Positions 16,394-25,269 of a DNA stretch of 41,725 bases are shown here, in pieces (the stretch's first letter is position 1; each line of letters starts with the position of its first letter). The position numbers and the translations under genes are program-made. Below the pieces are notes generated by a model. The model did no database searches, had not been told where the DNA came from, and worked only from the letters and a program-made list of their open reading frames with translations. This DNA is from CAZADA01 sp964524065. Its GTDB lineage: Bacteria; Pseudomonadota; Alphaproteobacteria; Caulobacterales; Maricaulaceae. The DNA lies in assembly GCA_964524065.1 (NCBI GenBank), contig CAZGCB010000010.1, forward strand, positions 1 through 41,725, written 5' to 3'.

Positions 16394-17431
16394 CTAAACC
16401 CCCGCTTCGGAATTGTGCAGCACCGCGTCTAAGTCCAGAGTCGCGCGCTCGCCCACATCGCTATAATGGGCGACGAGCCACGCTTCCCCGGCGGCGCGGC
16501 CACGGCGGAACAAATCCTCGAAAAAGTCATGGCTGACGGTGAGGCGGCTGGAGGATTCCAAATCCGACAAATGCCCGCCGCCATCCACGCGGTGCAGCAA
16601 AATGTCCTTATAGCGCGTAGAATCCAGCCGCTCCTCCTCCAGCAAGCGCCGCACAAAATGGATGTTGCGATATTCGCGCAGCAGGCTGGAGTTGAAGGTG
16701 ATTTCGCGCATGCGATCCATGATTTCGCGCGCCGTGCGCGGCGTGCCGCGCCGCTCAATGGGGTTGATTTGCACCACGACGATGTCGCGGCTCTGCGATT
16801 CGTAGAAGAACGGGAAAAGCGGCGGATTGCCCACAAACCCGCCATCCCAATAGGGCGCGCCGTCAATCTCCACCGCTTGGAAGAGGAAGGGCAGGCACGC
16901 CGAGGCCATCACATGATCGGCCGTCAACTCATGGCGTTTGAAGATGCGCGTGCGGCCCGTCTCCACATTCGTGGCGGACACATAGACCTGCAGCTTGTCG
17001 CAGGAGCGTACGACGTCGAAATTCACCAACTGCGCCAGCAAATCCCGCAAGGGATTCCAGTTGAACGGATTGAAATCATAGGGGCTCGCCACACGGCTGA
17101 AGAGATCGAAAAACAGCGTCTCCATCGCCGCCGGCCCGCGCCAGAAACTGAAAAACGTTGGGATGGGCGAGGCGCCCCAGGCCCCGGCCCGGGTGGCATC
17201 CGCCACGCCGGTCCAGAATGTGCGCAACGCCGCGCGCGCGCCGTCATAATCGCCCACCATCACCCCCTCGGCGATGGCCACCGCGTTCATGGCGCCGGCG
17301 CTCGCGCCGGAAATCGCCTCGATCTCCAGACGCCCATCCTCCAACAGTGCGTCCAGCACGCCCCAGGTGAAGGCGCCATGGGCGCCGCCGCCCTGCAGAG
17401 CCAGATTCACACGTTTGCGGTTCGCCGCCAT
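16394..17431 (-). CDS. Patatin-like phospholipase
   Basis: This is a 345-residue cytoplasmic or membrane-associated lipid acyl hydrolase with a Ser-Asp dyad. The oxyanion-hole motif QGGGAHG is at residues 14-20. The nucleophile is S44 in G-A-S-A-G (42-46). The catalytic aspartate is D196 in WDGGFVGNPP. The start is the ATG at 17431, with AAGGAGG at good distance; the longer in-frame extension is arginine-rich and non-homologous. The C-terminal half (REITFNSSLLREYRNIHF, then HLSDLESSSRLTVSHDFFEDLFRRGRAAGEAW) is typical of the alphaproteobacterial branch often linked to phospholipid or polyhydroxybutyrate turnover. It is divergent from the DUF350 gene, with 209 bases between. Confidence 0.9.
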   Translation of the reverse strand: MAANRKRVNLALQGGGAHGAFTWGVLDALLEDGRLEIEAISGASAGAMNAVAIAEGVMVGDYDGARAALRTFWTGVADATRAGAWGASPIPTFFSFWRGPAAMETLFFDLFSRVASPYDFNPFNWNPLRDLLAQLVNFDVVRSCDKLQVYVSATNVETGRTRIFKRHELTADHVMASACLPFLFQAVEIDGAPYWDGGFVGNPPLFPFFYESQSRDIVVVQINPIERRGTPRTAREIMDRMREITFNSSLLREYRNIHFVRRLLEEERLDSTRYKDILLHRVDGGGHLSDLESSSRLTVSHDFFEDLFRRGRAAGEAWLVAHYSDVGERATLDLDAVLHNSEAGV

Positions 17432-17640
17432 GGCGCGCCTCCTTGGAAGAGAGGGAGATCCCATCAACGCCATAGCGCGAGCGTGGCGCCCACGCCAAAC
17501 GCCGCGAGAGGTTCCCTCCGCGCGCTTAAGCGGCCGGCGGACGGATCGCGGCTTGATCGGGAGAGGGTGAAGCGTCAGGGTGTGGCCCGTTTGACCGCGT
17601 CGGACACACACCCGGCGCAAAGCGGGGACGGGGAACGACG

Positions 17641-18099
17641 ATGCAGGACAACGGGTTTTTGTCAGCGTTTCAGCTTGCGACGCAGGCCTTTGCGGCGGGC
17701 TTTCCCGTCTTCGCGCTGCATGCGGGCGTGACGCTGGCCATGCTGTTGGTGGCGGTGGCGGTCTATGTACTTTTGACGCCGCATAAGGAGTTTGAGCTGC
17801 TGCGCACGGGCAATACGGCCGCGGCGTTGTCGTTAAGCTCCGTGATTGTCGGCTTGGCGCTGCCGCTGGCGGTGTCCATGGCCACCAGCCTCAGCTGGGC
17901 GGACATCATCATTTGGGGGGCGGTGACCTTGCTGGTGCAAATCCTCGCCTTCCGCGTGGTGGATGTGCTGTTGCCGGATCTGCCTAAGCGCTTGCGCGAC
18001 AACGACGTGGCTGCGGCCACCTTTTTGGCGGCGGTGAAGCTGGCCACCGCCATGGTGCTGGCCGCCGCGGCGTGGGGAGGGCCCCTTGCGCGGGTTTGA
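17641..18099 (+). CDS. DUF350 family inner-membrane protein
   Basis: The protein has 152 residues with about four transmembrane helices (residues 20-45, 60-80, 87-108 and 128-148). The N-T-A-A-A-L-S-L-S-S-V-I-V-G-L-A-L-P-L region in the second helix and the repeated similar helix pair are the DUF350 signature, a family built of internally repeated two-helix units. The function of the family is unknown; members are often near polyamine-peptide ligases or proteases. The 3' end overlaps the following protease gene by 14 bases, so the two are very probably translated together. Confidence 0.87.
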   Translation: MQDNGFLSAFQLATQAFAAGFPVFALHAGVTLAMLLVAVAVYVLLTPHKEFELLRTGNTAAALSLSSVIVGLALPLAVSMATSLSWADIIIWGAVTLLVQILAFRVVDVLLPDLPKRLRDNDVAAATFLAAVKLATAMVLAAAAWGGPLARV

Positions 18100-18928
18100 T
18101 CGGCTCTTATACCTCGCGGTCCTGGTGGGCTTCGTCATTGCGCTGATGCAGGCCGCCAATGATGAGAACGCGCCCATCGGCGTGGTGGAGCCGTTTGACC
18201 CGCCGGACGCCGGTGCGCCTTTGGCGCCGCCCTCCATGCTGGATCCCAGCATTGTGGTGGATTTGCCCGCCGTCACGGGCGCGGCTTCCGGCACCGCCTT
18301 CGCCATCGATTCCGGCGTCTGGCTGACGGCGCGCCATGTGGTGGATGGCTGTGCGGATGTGGGCGTGCTCACCTCCGAACGGCAGGGCGTGCGCGCGGTG
18401 GGGGTGACGCCGTCCCCGGCCGCGGATGTGGCGGTGGTGACCGCGCCGTTGGAGCGCGCGGCTTTTCCCGTGACGCTGGATCCGCGCGGCCTGAATGTCG
18501 GGGAGTGGGGCTATTTCATTGGCTACCCCCAGGGACGCCCAGGCGAGTTGGCGACGCGTCTCATGGGGCGTGAGGTGTTGGTGACCCGCAGCCAAACCGC
18601 CCGCCGCGCCGAACCCGTGCTGGCATGGGCGGAAGTCCAGCGCAGCCGTGGCTTGCGCGGCTCCCTCGGCGGGTTGTCGGGCGGGCCGGCCTTCACCGCC
18701 GATGGGCGCGTCGCGGGCGTTATCGTAGCGGAAAGCCCGCGCCGCGGGCGGGTCTATACGGCGGCGCCGCGTTCGGTGGATGGCGCCGTGCGCAACGCCG
18801 CCGCCAGCTTGGCGGCCGCGCCGGCGCCCGTGGGCGGCCTGACGCCGCAGGATTATCCGCGCATCGCCGATAGGCTGCGGCGCAATTTGCGCGTGGCGAA
18901 GATCATTTGCACCGGCCCGGCGTCTTAG
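18086..18928 (+). CDS. Membrane-anchored trypsin-like serine protease
   Basis: The protein has 280 residues. It starts at a TTG (18086) preceded by GGGGAGGG within the DUF350 gene. Residues 7-22 are a transmembrane anchor, followed by an acidic, proline-rich linker to about residue 60. The catalytic triad is complete: H84 in TARHVVDGC, D114 in AADVAVV, and S198 in GGLSGGPAF. There is no PDZ domain, unlike DegP or HtrA. The C-terminal 60 residues contain an Ala-rich stretch and a basic segment, ending in RRNLRVAKIICTGPAS. It probably cuts proteins in the periplasm while tethered to the inner membrane. Its overlap with the DUF350 gene suggests a joint function. Confidence 0.85.
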   Translation: MRGFDRLLYLAVLVGFVIALMQAANDENAPIGVVEPFDPPDAGAPLAPPSMLDPSIVVDLPAVTGAASGTAFAIDSGVWLTARHVVDGCADVGVLTSERQGVRAVGVTPSPAADVAVVTAPLERAAFPVTLDPRGLNVGEWGYFIGYPQGRPGELATRLMGREVLVTRSQTARRAEPVLAWAEVQRSRGLRGSLGGLSGGPAFTADGRVAGVIVAESPRRGRVYTAAPRSVDGAVRNAAASLAAAPAPVGGLTPQDYPRIADRLRRNLRVAKIICTGPAS

Positions 18929-18961
18929 GACGCCGGCGGCTCAGCCCCGAAAGGATACGCC

Positions 18962-19865
18962 ATGGCCGAGCATTTCGGCGATCGTCTGGCCGCCGCCGTC
19001 ACCAGCCGCGGGCCGCTGTGCATCGGCTTGGATCCCTATCCAGATCGTATTCCAGCGATTTTCGGTGACGCCCACCGCTATCCCGCCAACACCTTTGAGG
19101 TGTTTTGCTCCGACATCATCACCCGCGCCGCCAGCCGCGCCGCCGCCATCAAGCCGCAAATCGCGCTGTTTGAGCGCTATGGTCCGGCGGCGCTTGCGGC
19201 GTTGGGGCGTCTGACAGAGCGCGCACGTGAAATGGGATTGTTGGTGATCCTCGACGCCAAGCGCGGCGACATCGCCGACACCGCCCGCGGCTACGCCGAA
19301 GCCTATTTGGGACCGCAGGCCTGGCTGCATGCGGATGCGGTCACGGTGAACCCCTATCTGGGCGCCGACAGTATTGCGCCCTGGCTTGAGGTCGCCTCCG
19401 CCAATGGGCGCGGCGTGGTGGCCTTGCTGCGCACCTCCAATCCCGGCGCGGCGGATTTGCAGGATGTGCCGACAGCGCCCGAGGGCGTTCCGCTGTGGGA
19501 GCGCACGGCGGCTATGCTGGCGCCGCTCGCGGATGGCCAAAAAGGGCGCCTCCGGATGGTCGTCCGTGATGGCGGTGGTGGGCGCCACCGCGCCTGAGCA
19601 GGCGCGCCGGGCGCGCACGCTGCTGCCAAGCGTCCCCTTCCTCGCGCCGGGCTATGGCGCGCAGGGGGCGAGCGCCGCGGATGCTCTGGCGGGCGCAGTG
19701 GCAAGCGCCGACGGCCCGCAAGGCGTCTTGGCCGCCAGTTCGCGCGCGGTTCTCTATCCAGCCGGCGCGGAGGCCGCCGCCGACCGGGTGAGCTGGGGCG
19801 AGATGATCAATGCGGCCATGGACGCCGCCCAGGCCGAACTGCAGAACGCGCCGGCGCCGGCCTGA
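18962..19865 (+). pseudogene. pyrF: Orotidine-5'-phosphate decarboxylase (type 2), broken by a one-base frameshift
   Basis: PyrF makes UMP from OMP, the last step of de novo pyrimidine synthesis. From the ATG at 18962 the first frame carries CIGLDPYPDRIP, the AAIKPQIALFERYG block (K64), and the catalytic LDAKRGDIADTARGY motif (D98, K100, D103) of the type 2 subfamily. At about residue 192 homology leaves this frame within AAAAAGGG (19539-19546) and resumes in another as GASGWSSVMAVVGATAPEQARRA, then VPFLAPGYGAQGAS, to the TGA at 19863. Removing one base from that run gives about 300 residues, normal for type 2. Because pyrF is normally needed for growth without uracil, a sequencing or assembly error is as likely as a real mutation. 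Confidence 0.9.
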
Positions 19866-19969
19866 GCGCCACAAAGCCGCCGCCTTCGCGTCTGAGGAGC
19901 ATGGATGCGTCCGACAGTGAGCAGATGGCGAGGCGTTCGCCCGCTGCGCCGCGCAAAATGGAGGGGCTG

Positions 19970-20494
19970 ATGCACATCCTGATGCTGATTTTGGGCGCTA
20001 TTGGCGCTGTCGCGGCGATCATTTGGCGCATCCGCATGATGGGCGAGGCGGCCCGCACTGTCGCCGATGTCGCAGAAACCGCCGCCAATCTGCCGCGCAA
20101 AATGCGCGTCCAGTCCAAGGCGCGCAAAGGCGGCTTGGAGACGGTGGAGGATCCGCGCGAAGCGGCGACCGTGCTGATGGTGCTCTTCGCCCGTGAGGCG
20201 GGCGAGCTGAGCAGCGATGTAAAAGCCGCCATCCAGGCCCAGCTGGAGGAGCGATTGGAGCTTGAGGCGCCGGACGCTGAGGAGGTTCTCGCGCGCGCGG
20301 TCTGGCTGACGCAGGATCTCCCTAACGCGGATGCGGCGGTCGATCGCATGACGGGGGTCATCCGCGCTGCGGTGTCTGACAAGGAGGTTCTGGAGCTGGA
20401 CGACATGCTGCGCGCGGTCGCTGCCTTTGGCGGCGGTGAGACACCGCAGCAGGATGCTTTGCGCGCCCGCTATCGCCGCCGTGCGGGGCTTTAG
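19970..20494 (+). CDS. TerB-like helical protein with N-terminal membrane segment
   Basis: The protein has 174 residues from the ATG at 19970 (GGAGGGG upstream); a longer in-frame start at 19901 lacks a comparable ribosome site. Residues 2-20 are hydrophobic and could anchor the protein. The rest is helical and acidic: REAATVLMVLFAREAGELSSDVKAAIQAQLEE at about 60-90, and DRMTGVIRAAVSDKEVLELDDMLRAVAAFGG at about 125-155, with aspartates and glutamates spaced as in TerB/TerB-like domains. That assignment is tentative. It follows pyrF on the same strand. Its stop overlaps the convergent btuD stop at 20491-20494. Confidence 0.68.
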   Translation: MHILMLILGAIGAVAAIIWRIRMMGEAARTVADVAETAANLPRKMRVQSKARKGGLETVEDPREAATVLMVLFAREAGELSSDVKAAIQAQLEERLELEAPDAEEVLARAVWLTQDLPNADAAVDRMTGVIRAAVSDKEVLELDDMLRAVAAFGGGETPQQDALRARYRRRAGL

Positions 20495-21267
20495 CCGGCC
20501 GCACCCTGCACGACGATGCTGGGCCCGTGCGGGCCGTGGGACACCGCAGCGTCCACCCCATAAACCTCGGCCAGCCGCTGCGCCGTCAGCGTGTCGGCCG
20601 GCGGACCGGCGGCCACAAGGCGCGCCTCCTTCATCCAGATCAGCGTGGAGGCGAAGCGCGCCGCCAGCGCCACATCATGCAGAACCGCCAGCACGGCGCC
20701 GCCGGCGTCCGCAAAACCGCGCAGCACAGCCATCACCGCATATTGATGCTTCAGATCGAGGGCAGCCGCCGGCTCATCGGCGAGCAACACCGGCGCCTCA
20801 GTCGCCAAGGCGCGCGCCATGTGGACACGCGCCAACTCGCCGCCGGACAAGGTGTCCGTGCGTCGCGTCGCCAGCGCCTCCAAATCACAGGCCGCCAGCG
20901 CCCGCTGCACCGCCGCAGCGTCCGTGTCCCCCAGCGCTCCGGGCGCGGCGCCGTAGGCGTAACGGCCCAGCGCGATCACGTCCTGCACCCGCAGGGGCCA
21001 GGCGAGGGGGCGCGTCTGCGGCAAATAGGCGAGGCGCCGCGCCCGGTCCTGCGGGGCGAGGGCGCGCGGATCCACGCCGTCCAAGCACACACGACCGCTC
21101 GCCGGCGCGATCAGGCCGGCCGCCGCGCGCAGGAGACTGGTTTTGCCCGCGCCATTGGGGCCTAGCAGCACGGTAAGTGATCCCGCCGTCACCTGCAGAC
21201 TCGCCTCGCGCACCACCAGCGCGTCCCCGGCGCGCACATCCACCCGATCCAACGACAGCTCAGCCAT
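20491..21267 (-). CDS. btuD: Cobalamin ABC transporter, ATP-binding protein
   Basis: This is the cytoplasmic ATPase that powers import of vitamin B12 through BtuC. Walker A is G36-PNGAGKT, the signature is LSGGE (140-144), Walker B is VLLADEP (160-166), and the switch histidine is H197. The length of 258 residues is typical of the FecCD/BtuCD class. The start at 21267 overlaps the end of btuC by eight bases, so the two are coupled. A heme or siderophore substrate is excluded mainly by the cobalamin riboswitch ahead of the operon. Confidence 0.92.
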   Translation of the reverse strand: MAELSLDRVDVRAGDALVVREASLQVTAGSLTVLLGPNGAGKTSLLRAAAGLIAPASGRVCLDGVDPRALAPQDRARRLAYLPQTRPLAWPLRVQDVIALGRYAYGAAPGALGDTDAAAVQRALAACDLEALATRRTDTLSGGELARVHMARALATEAPVLLADEPAAALDLKHQYAVMAVLRGFADAGGAVLAVLHDVALAARFASTLIWMKEARLVAAGPPADTLTAQRLAEVYGVDAAVSHGPHGPSIVVQGAAG

Positions 21268-22291
21268 CGCGCCCCCCCGCGCCCAAACCTTGGCGGGCGG
21301 CGATCCAGATAAAGGCGGGCGCCCCCAGCAGCGCCACGGTGACGCCGAGTTTCAGCTCCGCCTGGGTGGGGGCGAGGCGGGCGATGATGTCCGCCAGCAC
21401 CAACAACACCCCGCCCAAAAGCCCCGCCGGCAGCAGCGTGCGGGCCGGATCATGGCGCGCGACGGGCCGCACCAGATGCGGCGCGATGATGCCGACAAAG
21501 CCGATGGCGCCCGCCAGCGCCACCGCCCCGCCCGTCGCCAGTCCCGCGCCGGCCACCACGGCGATGCGCAGCTTTCGCACATCAAGGCCGACGCCGGCGG
21601 CGGCCTCCTCGCCCAGGCTGAGCGCCGACAGCCCCCGCGCCTGCAAAGCGAGCATGACAAGGCCGCCGGCGATAAAGGGCAGCGCGAAGGCGATGTCCTC
21701 AAAGCTGCGATTGGCGACCGAACCCAGGGTCCAATTGATCAGGTCCGACAGGGTGAAGGGATGGGGCGCGAGGTTCATCAGCACCGCCATCAACGCCCCG
21801 GCCAAGCTGGCGAGGCCCACACCCACCAGGATCAGCGTCACGCTGGAGCCGATGCGCGCGGCGAAGACGCTGAGCAGGCCGGTGGCCAATACGGCGCCGC
21901 CCGCCGCCGACGCCGCGGGGCCGAGGCTGGAGAGCGGCGCGAGGCCGAAATAGACCACACCCGTCGCACCCAGGGCCGCGCTCGCCGAGACGCCGAGCAC
22001 CCCAGGCTCCGCCAGCGGATTGCGCAACAGGCCTTGCAGCGCGGCGCCCGCGACGCCAAGGCTCGCGCCCACCACATAGGCGGCCAGCGCGCGCGGCAGG
22101 CGAATCTCCCACACCACCACCTGATCACCCGGCGCACCGCCGCCCGCCAGGGCGGCGATGACGCGTCCCATGGGCAGGGGCGTTGTCCCCAAAAGACAGG
22201 ACATGAGGATGGCGATCAGCCCCGCGCCGCCCAGCGTGAAGAGGACGAGCGCGTAACGGGACAGGGCGAAGGGCGCGCGCGGTGTGGTCAT
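21260..22291 (-). CDS. btuC: Cobalamin ABC transporter permease (FecCD/BtuC family)
   Basis: This inner-membrane permease has 343 residues and about nine or ten transmembrane helices. The family hallmark WEIRLPRALAAYVVGASLGVAGAALQGLLRNPLAEPGVLGVSASAALG lies at about 57-104. GAIGFVGIIAPHLVRPVARHDPARTLLPAGLLGG at about 258-291 contains the loop that contacts the ATPase. The start is the ATG at 22291, whose ATGA overlaps the btuF stop; the in-frame extension further upstream is a shadow of btuF. As part of BtuC2D2 it moves B12 from BtuF into the cytoplasm. Confidence 0.92.
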   Translation of the reverse strand: MTTPRAPFALSRYALVLFTLGGAGLIAILMSCLLGTTPLPMGRVIAALAGGGAPGDQVVVWEIRLPRALAAYVVGASLGVAGAALQGLLRNPLAEPGVLGVSASAALGATGVVYFGLAPLSSLGPAASAAGGAVLATGLLSVFAARIGSSVTLILVGVGLASLAGALMAVLMNLAPHPFTLSDLINWTLGSVANRSFEDIAFALPFIAGGLVMLALQARGLSALSLGEEAAAGVGLDVRKLRIAVVAGAGLATGGAVALAGAIGFVGIIAPHLVRPVARHDPARTLLPAGLLGGVLLVLADIIARLAPTQAELKLGVTVALLGAPAFIWIAARQGLGAGGRDG

Positions 22292-23193
22292 GGCGCCGGC
22301 CCGCGCCCGCGTGGCCCGTCCAGGCGCGCCGCCGCCAGCGCTTCCACAGCGTCCATGACAAACCAGCCGCCGCAGGCGGTCCAGGCGCCCTCCAGCGGGA
22401 CCACAGGGCGTTCGTCCAGCTGGCGGCGCGCGACGGGGTGCCGCGCCGACGTCCACGCATTGAAAATGTTGGCCTCGGCGCCGAAATCCGCCGCCGCCAC
22501 CAGATCCGGGGCGCTATACGCCAATCGCTCCAGCGGCAGGGGGCGCCAGCCAGGCGCGTCTTGATCATTGGCGAGGCCAGCGGCCGTGATCAGCGCGTGC
22601 ACCAGCGTGCCCGGCCCGGCGGTGTAGCCCGCGGGCGTCATATAAAGGGCGCGCGGAGGCGCGCTTGCGGCCTCGTGCGTCGTAGCCGCCGCCGCGGGGC
22701 CGACCGCCGCCAGGCGCGCGTCCATCTGCTCCAGCAGCGCCGCGCCGCGTTCGGGCACGCGGAGGGCCGCGGCCGTCTCCCGCAGGACGTCGCGCACGCC
22801 TTGCACATCCGCGGCGTAGCCCAGCTGCACCACCGGGACGCCGGCGCGGGTGAAGAACGCCGCGGCGTTGGGCCCGCCGCCATAGCTGCGCACGATGAGA
22901 TCGGGTTGCAACGCCAGCACGTCCTCAGCCCGTGGGCGGACAGTGGGCAGCCCGTGCGCCGCCGCGCGCATATAGGAAAAGGCCGCCGTCGCATCGGGGG
23001 AGAGGGCCTGGATCTGGCCCCGATCCAACAGCTTCAAGACATATTGATCGGCGCAATAATCCAGGCTCACCACGCGTTGGGGCGGGCCGGCGGCGGCCCG
23101 TGCAGCATCGGACGCCGTATCAGACGCGGACGGCGGCGCCCCGCACGCGAGGAGCAGCCCCGCTGCACTCAGGAGGAGCGCCGCCGCCCGCAT
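22288..23193 (-). CDS. btuF: Periplasmic cobalamin-binding lipoprotein (BtuF-like)
   Basis: The protein has 301 residues from the ATG at 23193. The N-terminus is a lipoprotein signal with lipobox L-L-A-C (C17), so the protein is probably tethered rather than free. PQRVVSLDYCADQYVLKLL and RPRAEDVLALQPDLIVRSYGGG are typical of class III binding proteins of the BtuF/FecB group. The C-terminal half has GAWTACGGWFVMDAVEALA. The gene starts four bases after the btuB stop and overlaps btuC by ATGA. In the riboswitch-controlled operon it would bind B12 delivered by the outer-membrane receptor. Confidence 0.88.
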   Translation of the reverse strand: MRAAALLLSAAGLLLACGAPPSASDTASDAARAAAGPPQRVVSLDYCADQYVLKLLDRGQIQALSPDATAAFSYMRAAAHGLPTVRPRAEDVLALQPDLIVRSYGGGPNAAAFFTRAGVPVVQLGYAADVQGVRDVLRETAAALRVPERGAALLEQMDARLAAVGPAAAATTHEAASAPPRALYMTPAGYTAGPGTLVHALITAAGLANDQDAPGWRPLPLERLAYSAPDLVAAADFGAEANIFNAWTSARHPVARRQLDERPVVPLEGAWTACGGWFVMDAVEALAAARLDGPRGRGPAP

Positions 23194-23197
23194 CGGA

Positions 23198-25108
23198 TCA
23201 GCGCACCGCGAAGCCGACGAGCACCGTGACGCCCGGATTCGTGTAGCCGAACACATCCACCACATCGGCGTCGAACAGGTTCTCGCCGCGCGCCGTCAGC
23301 GCGATGCGCTCGCTCACCGGGATCGCGGCGCTGGCGGAGGCGAGGAGGTAACTGTCCAGCGTCACGGTTTGGGCCGGGAAGCTGCCGAAATTGAGATCGT
23401 CCTGCTCGCCCACATAATCCAGCGTGACGCCGACGCGCAGACCCTCACGGCGCGCTGAGCGCCAGTCCACGCTGAGCGAGCCCGTCCAGTCCGGTACGCG
23501 GATTTCATCCGCGCCATCATCGTCTTGGGAGTCGATGCGGCTCGCCGCGGCGCGCAGCTGGAGCGTGTCGCTGACCCGCCAGGCCAGCGCCGCCTCCACG
23601 CCGCTGCGTTGGCTCTCGCCGTCGAGATTGGCCGGAGATGAGGTGAAATCGGGATTGAACACCGTGACAATCTCGTCCTCCAAGCTCGCCTCGAAATAGG
23701 TGAGGGAGGCCTCAACAGGGCCAACACGCTGATCCCAGCCCAACTCCCAACCGAGGGAGGTTTCCGCCTTCAAATCGGGATCGCCGAGAAAGCTGCCCGG
23801 AAAAAAGCCGAACAACTCAATGAAGGTCGGGTTCTTCACCCCGCGGCCGAGGCTCGCGCGCGCCCGCCCGCCAAAGTCGAAGGCATAGGCGCCGCCGAGG
23901 CGCCACGTGGTGGCGTCGTCAAACTGCTCATCATTGAAGTCTTGGCGCACGGATGCATTGGCGGTGAAGGCGCCTTGGCTCAGGCGAGCTTCGCCGGCGA
24001 CGCCCAGAGTGTCGAAGCTGCGCGCCTGGTTGGGGTCGCCAAAGAAGGACGCTTCGGCGCGGCGCTCATAGTCCTCGAACTCTGCGTCGACCAACCCGGC
24101 CACACGCCAGCGCGCGGCGCCGGTGTCGCGTTCCCAGGCCGGGCTGTAGGACAGCTTGAGCCGCTGGCCCGACGTTTCGCCATCCGCCTCACCATCCGCG
24201 AAGGCTTCGCGCGTCACATCCGTAAAGCCGATGCGCGCCTGATGATCGAGGCCGAAGGCTGCGCCCTCCAAGCTCGCGCCGGCGTTCCAGTTCAGGCTTT
24301 CATCATGGCGGTCCACATCATTGAGTCGGCCGTCAAAATCGGTGTCGGAGTCAAAATCCGCTTCCGTGTGCGCCATGCGCGCCAAGCCGGACAGCCGCCA
24401 TCCGTCACCCAACGCCACCGCGCCGCGCACGGCCCCGGACAGCGACTGGGAGCCGTCCTTCTCGCCATCCGAGCCGGAGGTGTCCACGCCGTCCGTGGTG
24501 AAGCCGGCTAGGCTGGCGCCGAAGGATACGCCGTCGCCGAGGGCGGTATCGAACGCCGCGTGTCCATTCACCGTCCCGCGCGTGCCGGCTTCCAGCGCCG
24601 CGCGCAGACCCGCGCCGCCGAACGTGGTGACCGCGATCACCCCGCCAATGGCGTCGGAACCGTGGAAGACGGACTGTTCGCCGCGCGCGATTTCAATGCG
24701 CTGCGGATCGAGGCCGGCGAGCACGCCGAAATCGGTTTCCCCGGTGACGGGGTCCGACACCTCGATCCCGTCGATGAGGACGAGGGTGTGATTGGCCTCA
24801 GCCCCGCGGATGCGCACCTGCGTCAACCCGCCCAGCGCGCCATTGCGCGAGACGGCGACGCCCGGCGCGGCGCGTAACTGATCCACAAGGTACGGTGCGC
24901 CCCGCACCTCCAAGCTGGCGCGATCCAACACGCTGACCGCGGCGGTCACGTCCGACACGTCCGTCGGGCGCAGGCCGATCACGGTGAGACTGTCCGGTGT
25001 CGCCGTCGCGGCGTCATCGGAGGACGCGGCGGGCGAGGCGGCTGTTTGCGCCTGGGCGGCGGTGGTCACGATCACGGCGAGCGCCGTGCTGGCGAGAAAA
25101 CGGGTCAT
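23198..25108 (-). CDS. btuB: TonB-dependent outer-membrane receptor for cobalamin (BtuB-like)
   Basis: The protein has 636 residues from the ATG at 25108. A signal peptide ends near AQAQ (residues 18-21). A TonB-box-like segment, DSLTVIGL, lies near residues 39-46. The plug domain (about 50-165) contains LVDQLRAAPGVAVSRNGALGGLTQVRIRGAEANHTLVLIDGIEVSDP and GEQSVFHGSDAIGGVI, typical of BtuB-type receptors. The remainder is a beta barrel ending VTVLVGFAVR. The gene is the first of the operon, directly downstream of a cobalamin riboswitch, which fixes the likely substrate as B12 or related corrinoids, imported with TonB/ExbBD energy. Confidence 0.93.
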   Translation of the reverse strand: MTRFLASTALAVIVTTAAQAQTAASPAASSDDAATATPDSLTVIGLRPTDVSDVTAAVSVLDRASLEVRGAPYLVDQLRAAPGVAVSRNGALGGLTQVRIRGAEANHTLVLIDGIEVSDPVTGETDFGVLAGLDPQRIEIARGEQSVFHGSDAIGGVIAVTTFGGAGLRAALEAGTRGTVNGHAAFDTALGDGVSFGASLAGFTTDGVDTSGSDGEKDGSQSLSGAVRGAVALGDGWRLSGLARMAHTEADFDSDTDFDGRLNDVDRHDESLNWNAGASLEGAAFGLDHQARIGFTDVTREAFADGEADGETSGQRLKLSYSPAWERDTGAARWRVAGLVDAEFEDYERRAEASFFGDPNQARSFDTLGVAGEARLSQGAFTANASVRQDFNDEQFDDATTWRLGGAYAFDFGGRARASLGRGVKNPTFIELFGFFPGSFLGDPDLKAETSLGWELGWDQRVGPVEASLTYFEASLEDEIVTVFNPDFTSSPANLDGESQRSGVEAALAWRVSDTLQLRAAASRIDSQDDDGADEIRVPDWTGSLSVDWRSARREGLRVGVTLDYVGEQDDLNFGSFPAQTVTLDSYLLASASAAIPVSERIALTARGENLFDADVVDVFGYTNPGVTVLVGFAVR

Positions 25109-25269
25109 AGCTTTTCTTCCCGTCCGATCGCGCGCCGACGCGTTCGGGAGTGTGAAAACGACGGAGCCGAAGACACGCCGAGCGTCGGCGCGCCGTCGCG
25201 GCGGCTCGTTCAGTCGCTTCATGGGAAGACGCGCTTCCTGTTCCCAAGGCTGGACCCGGCCCCGGAACG

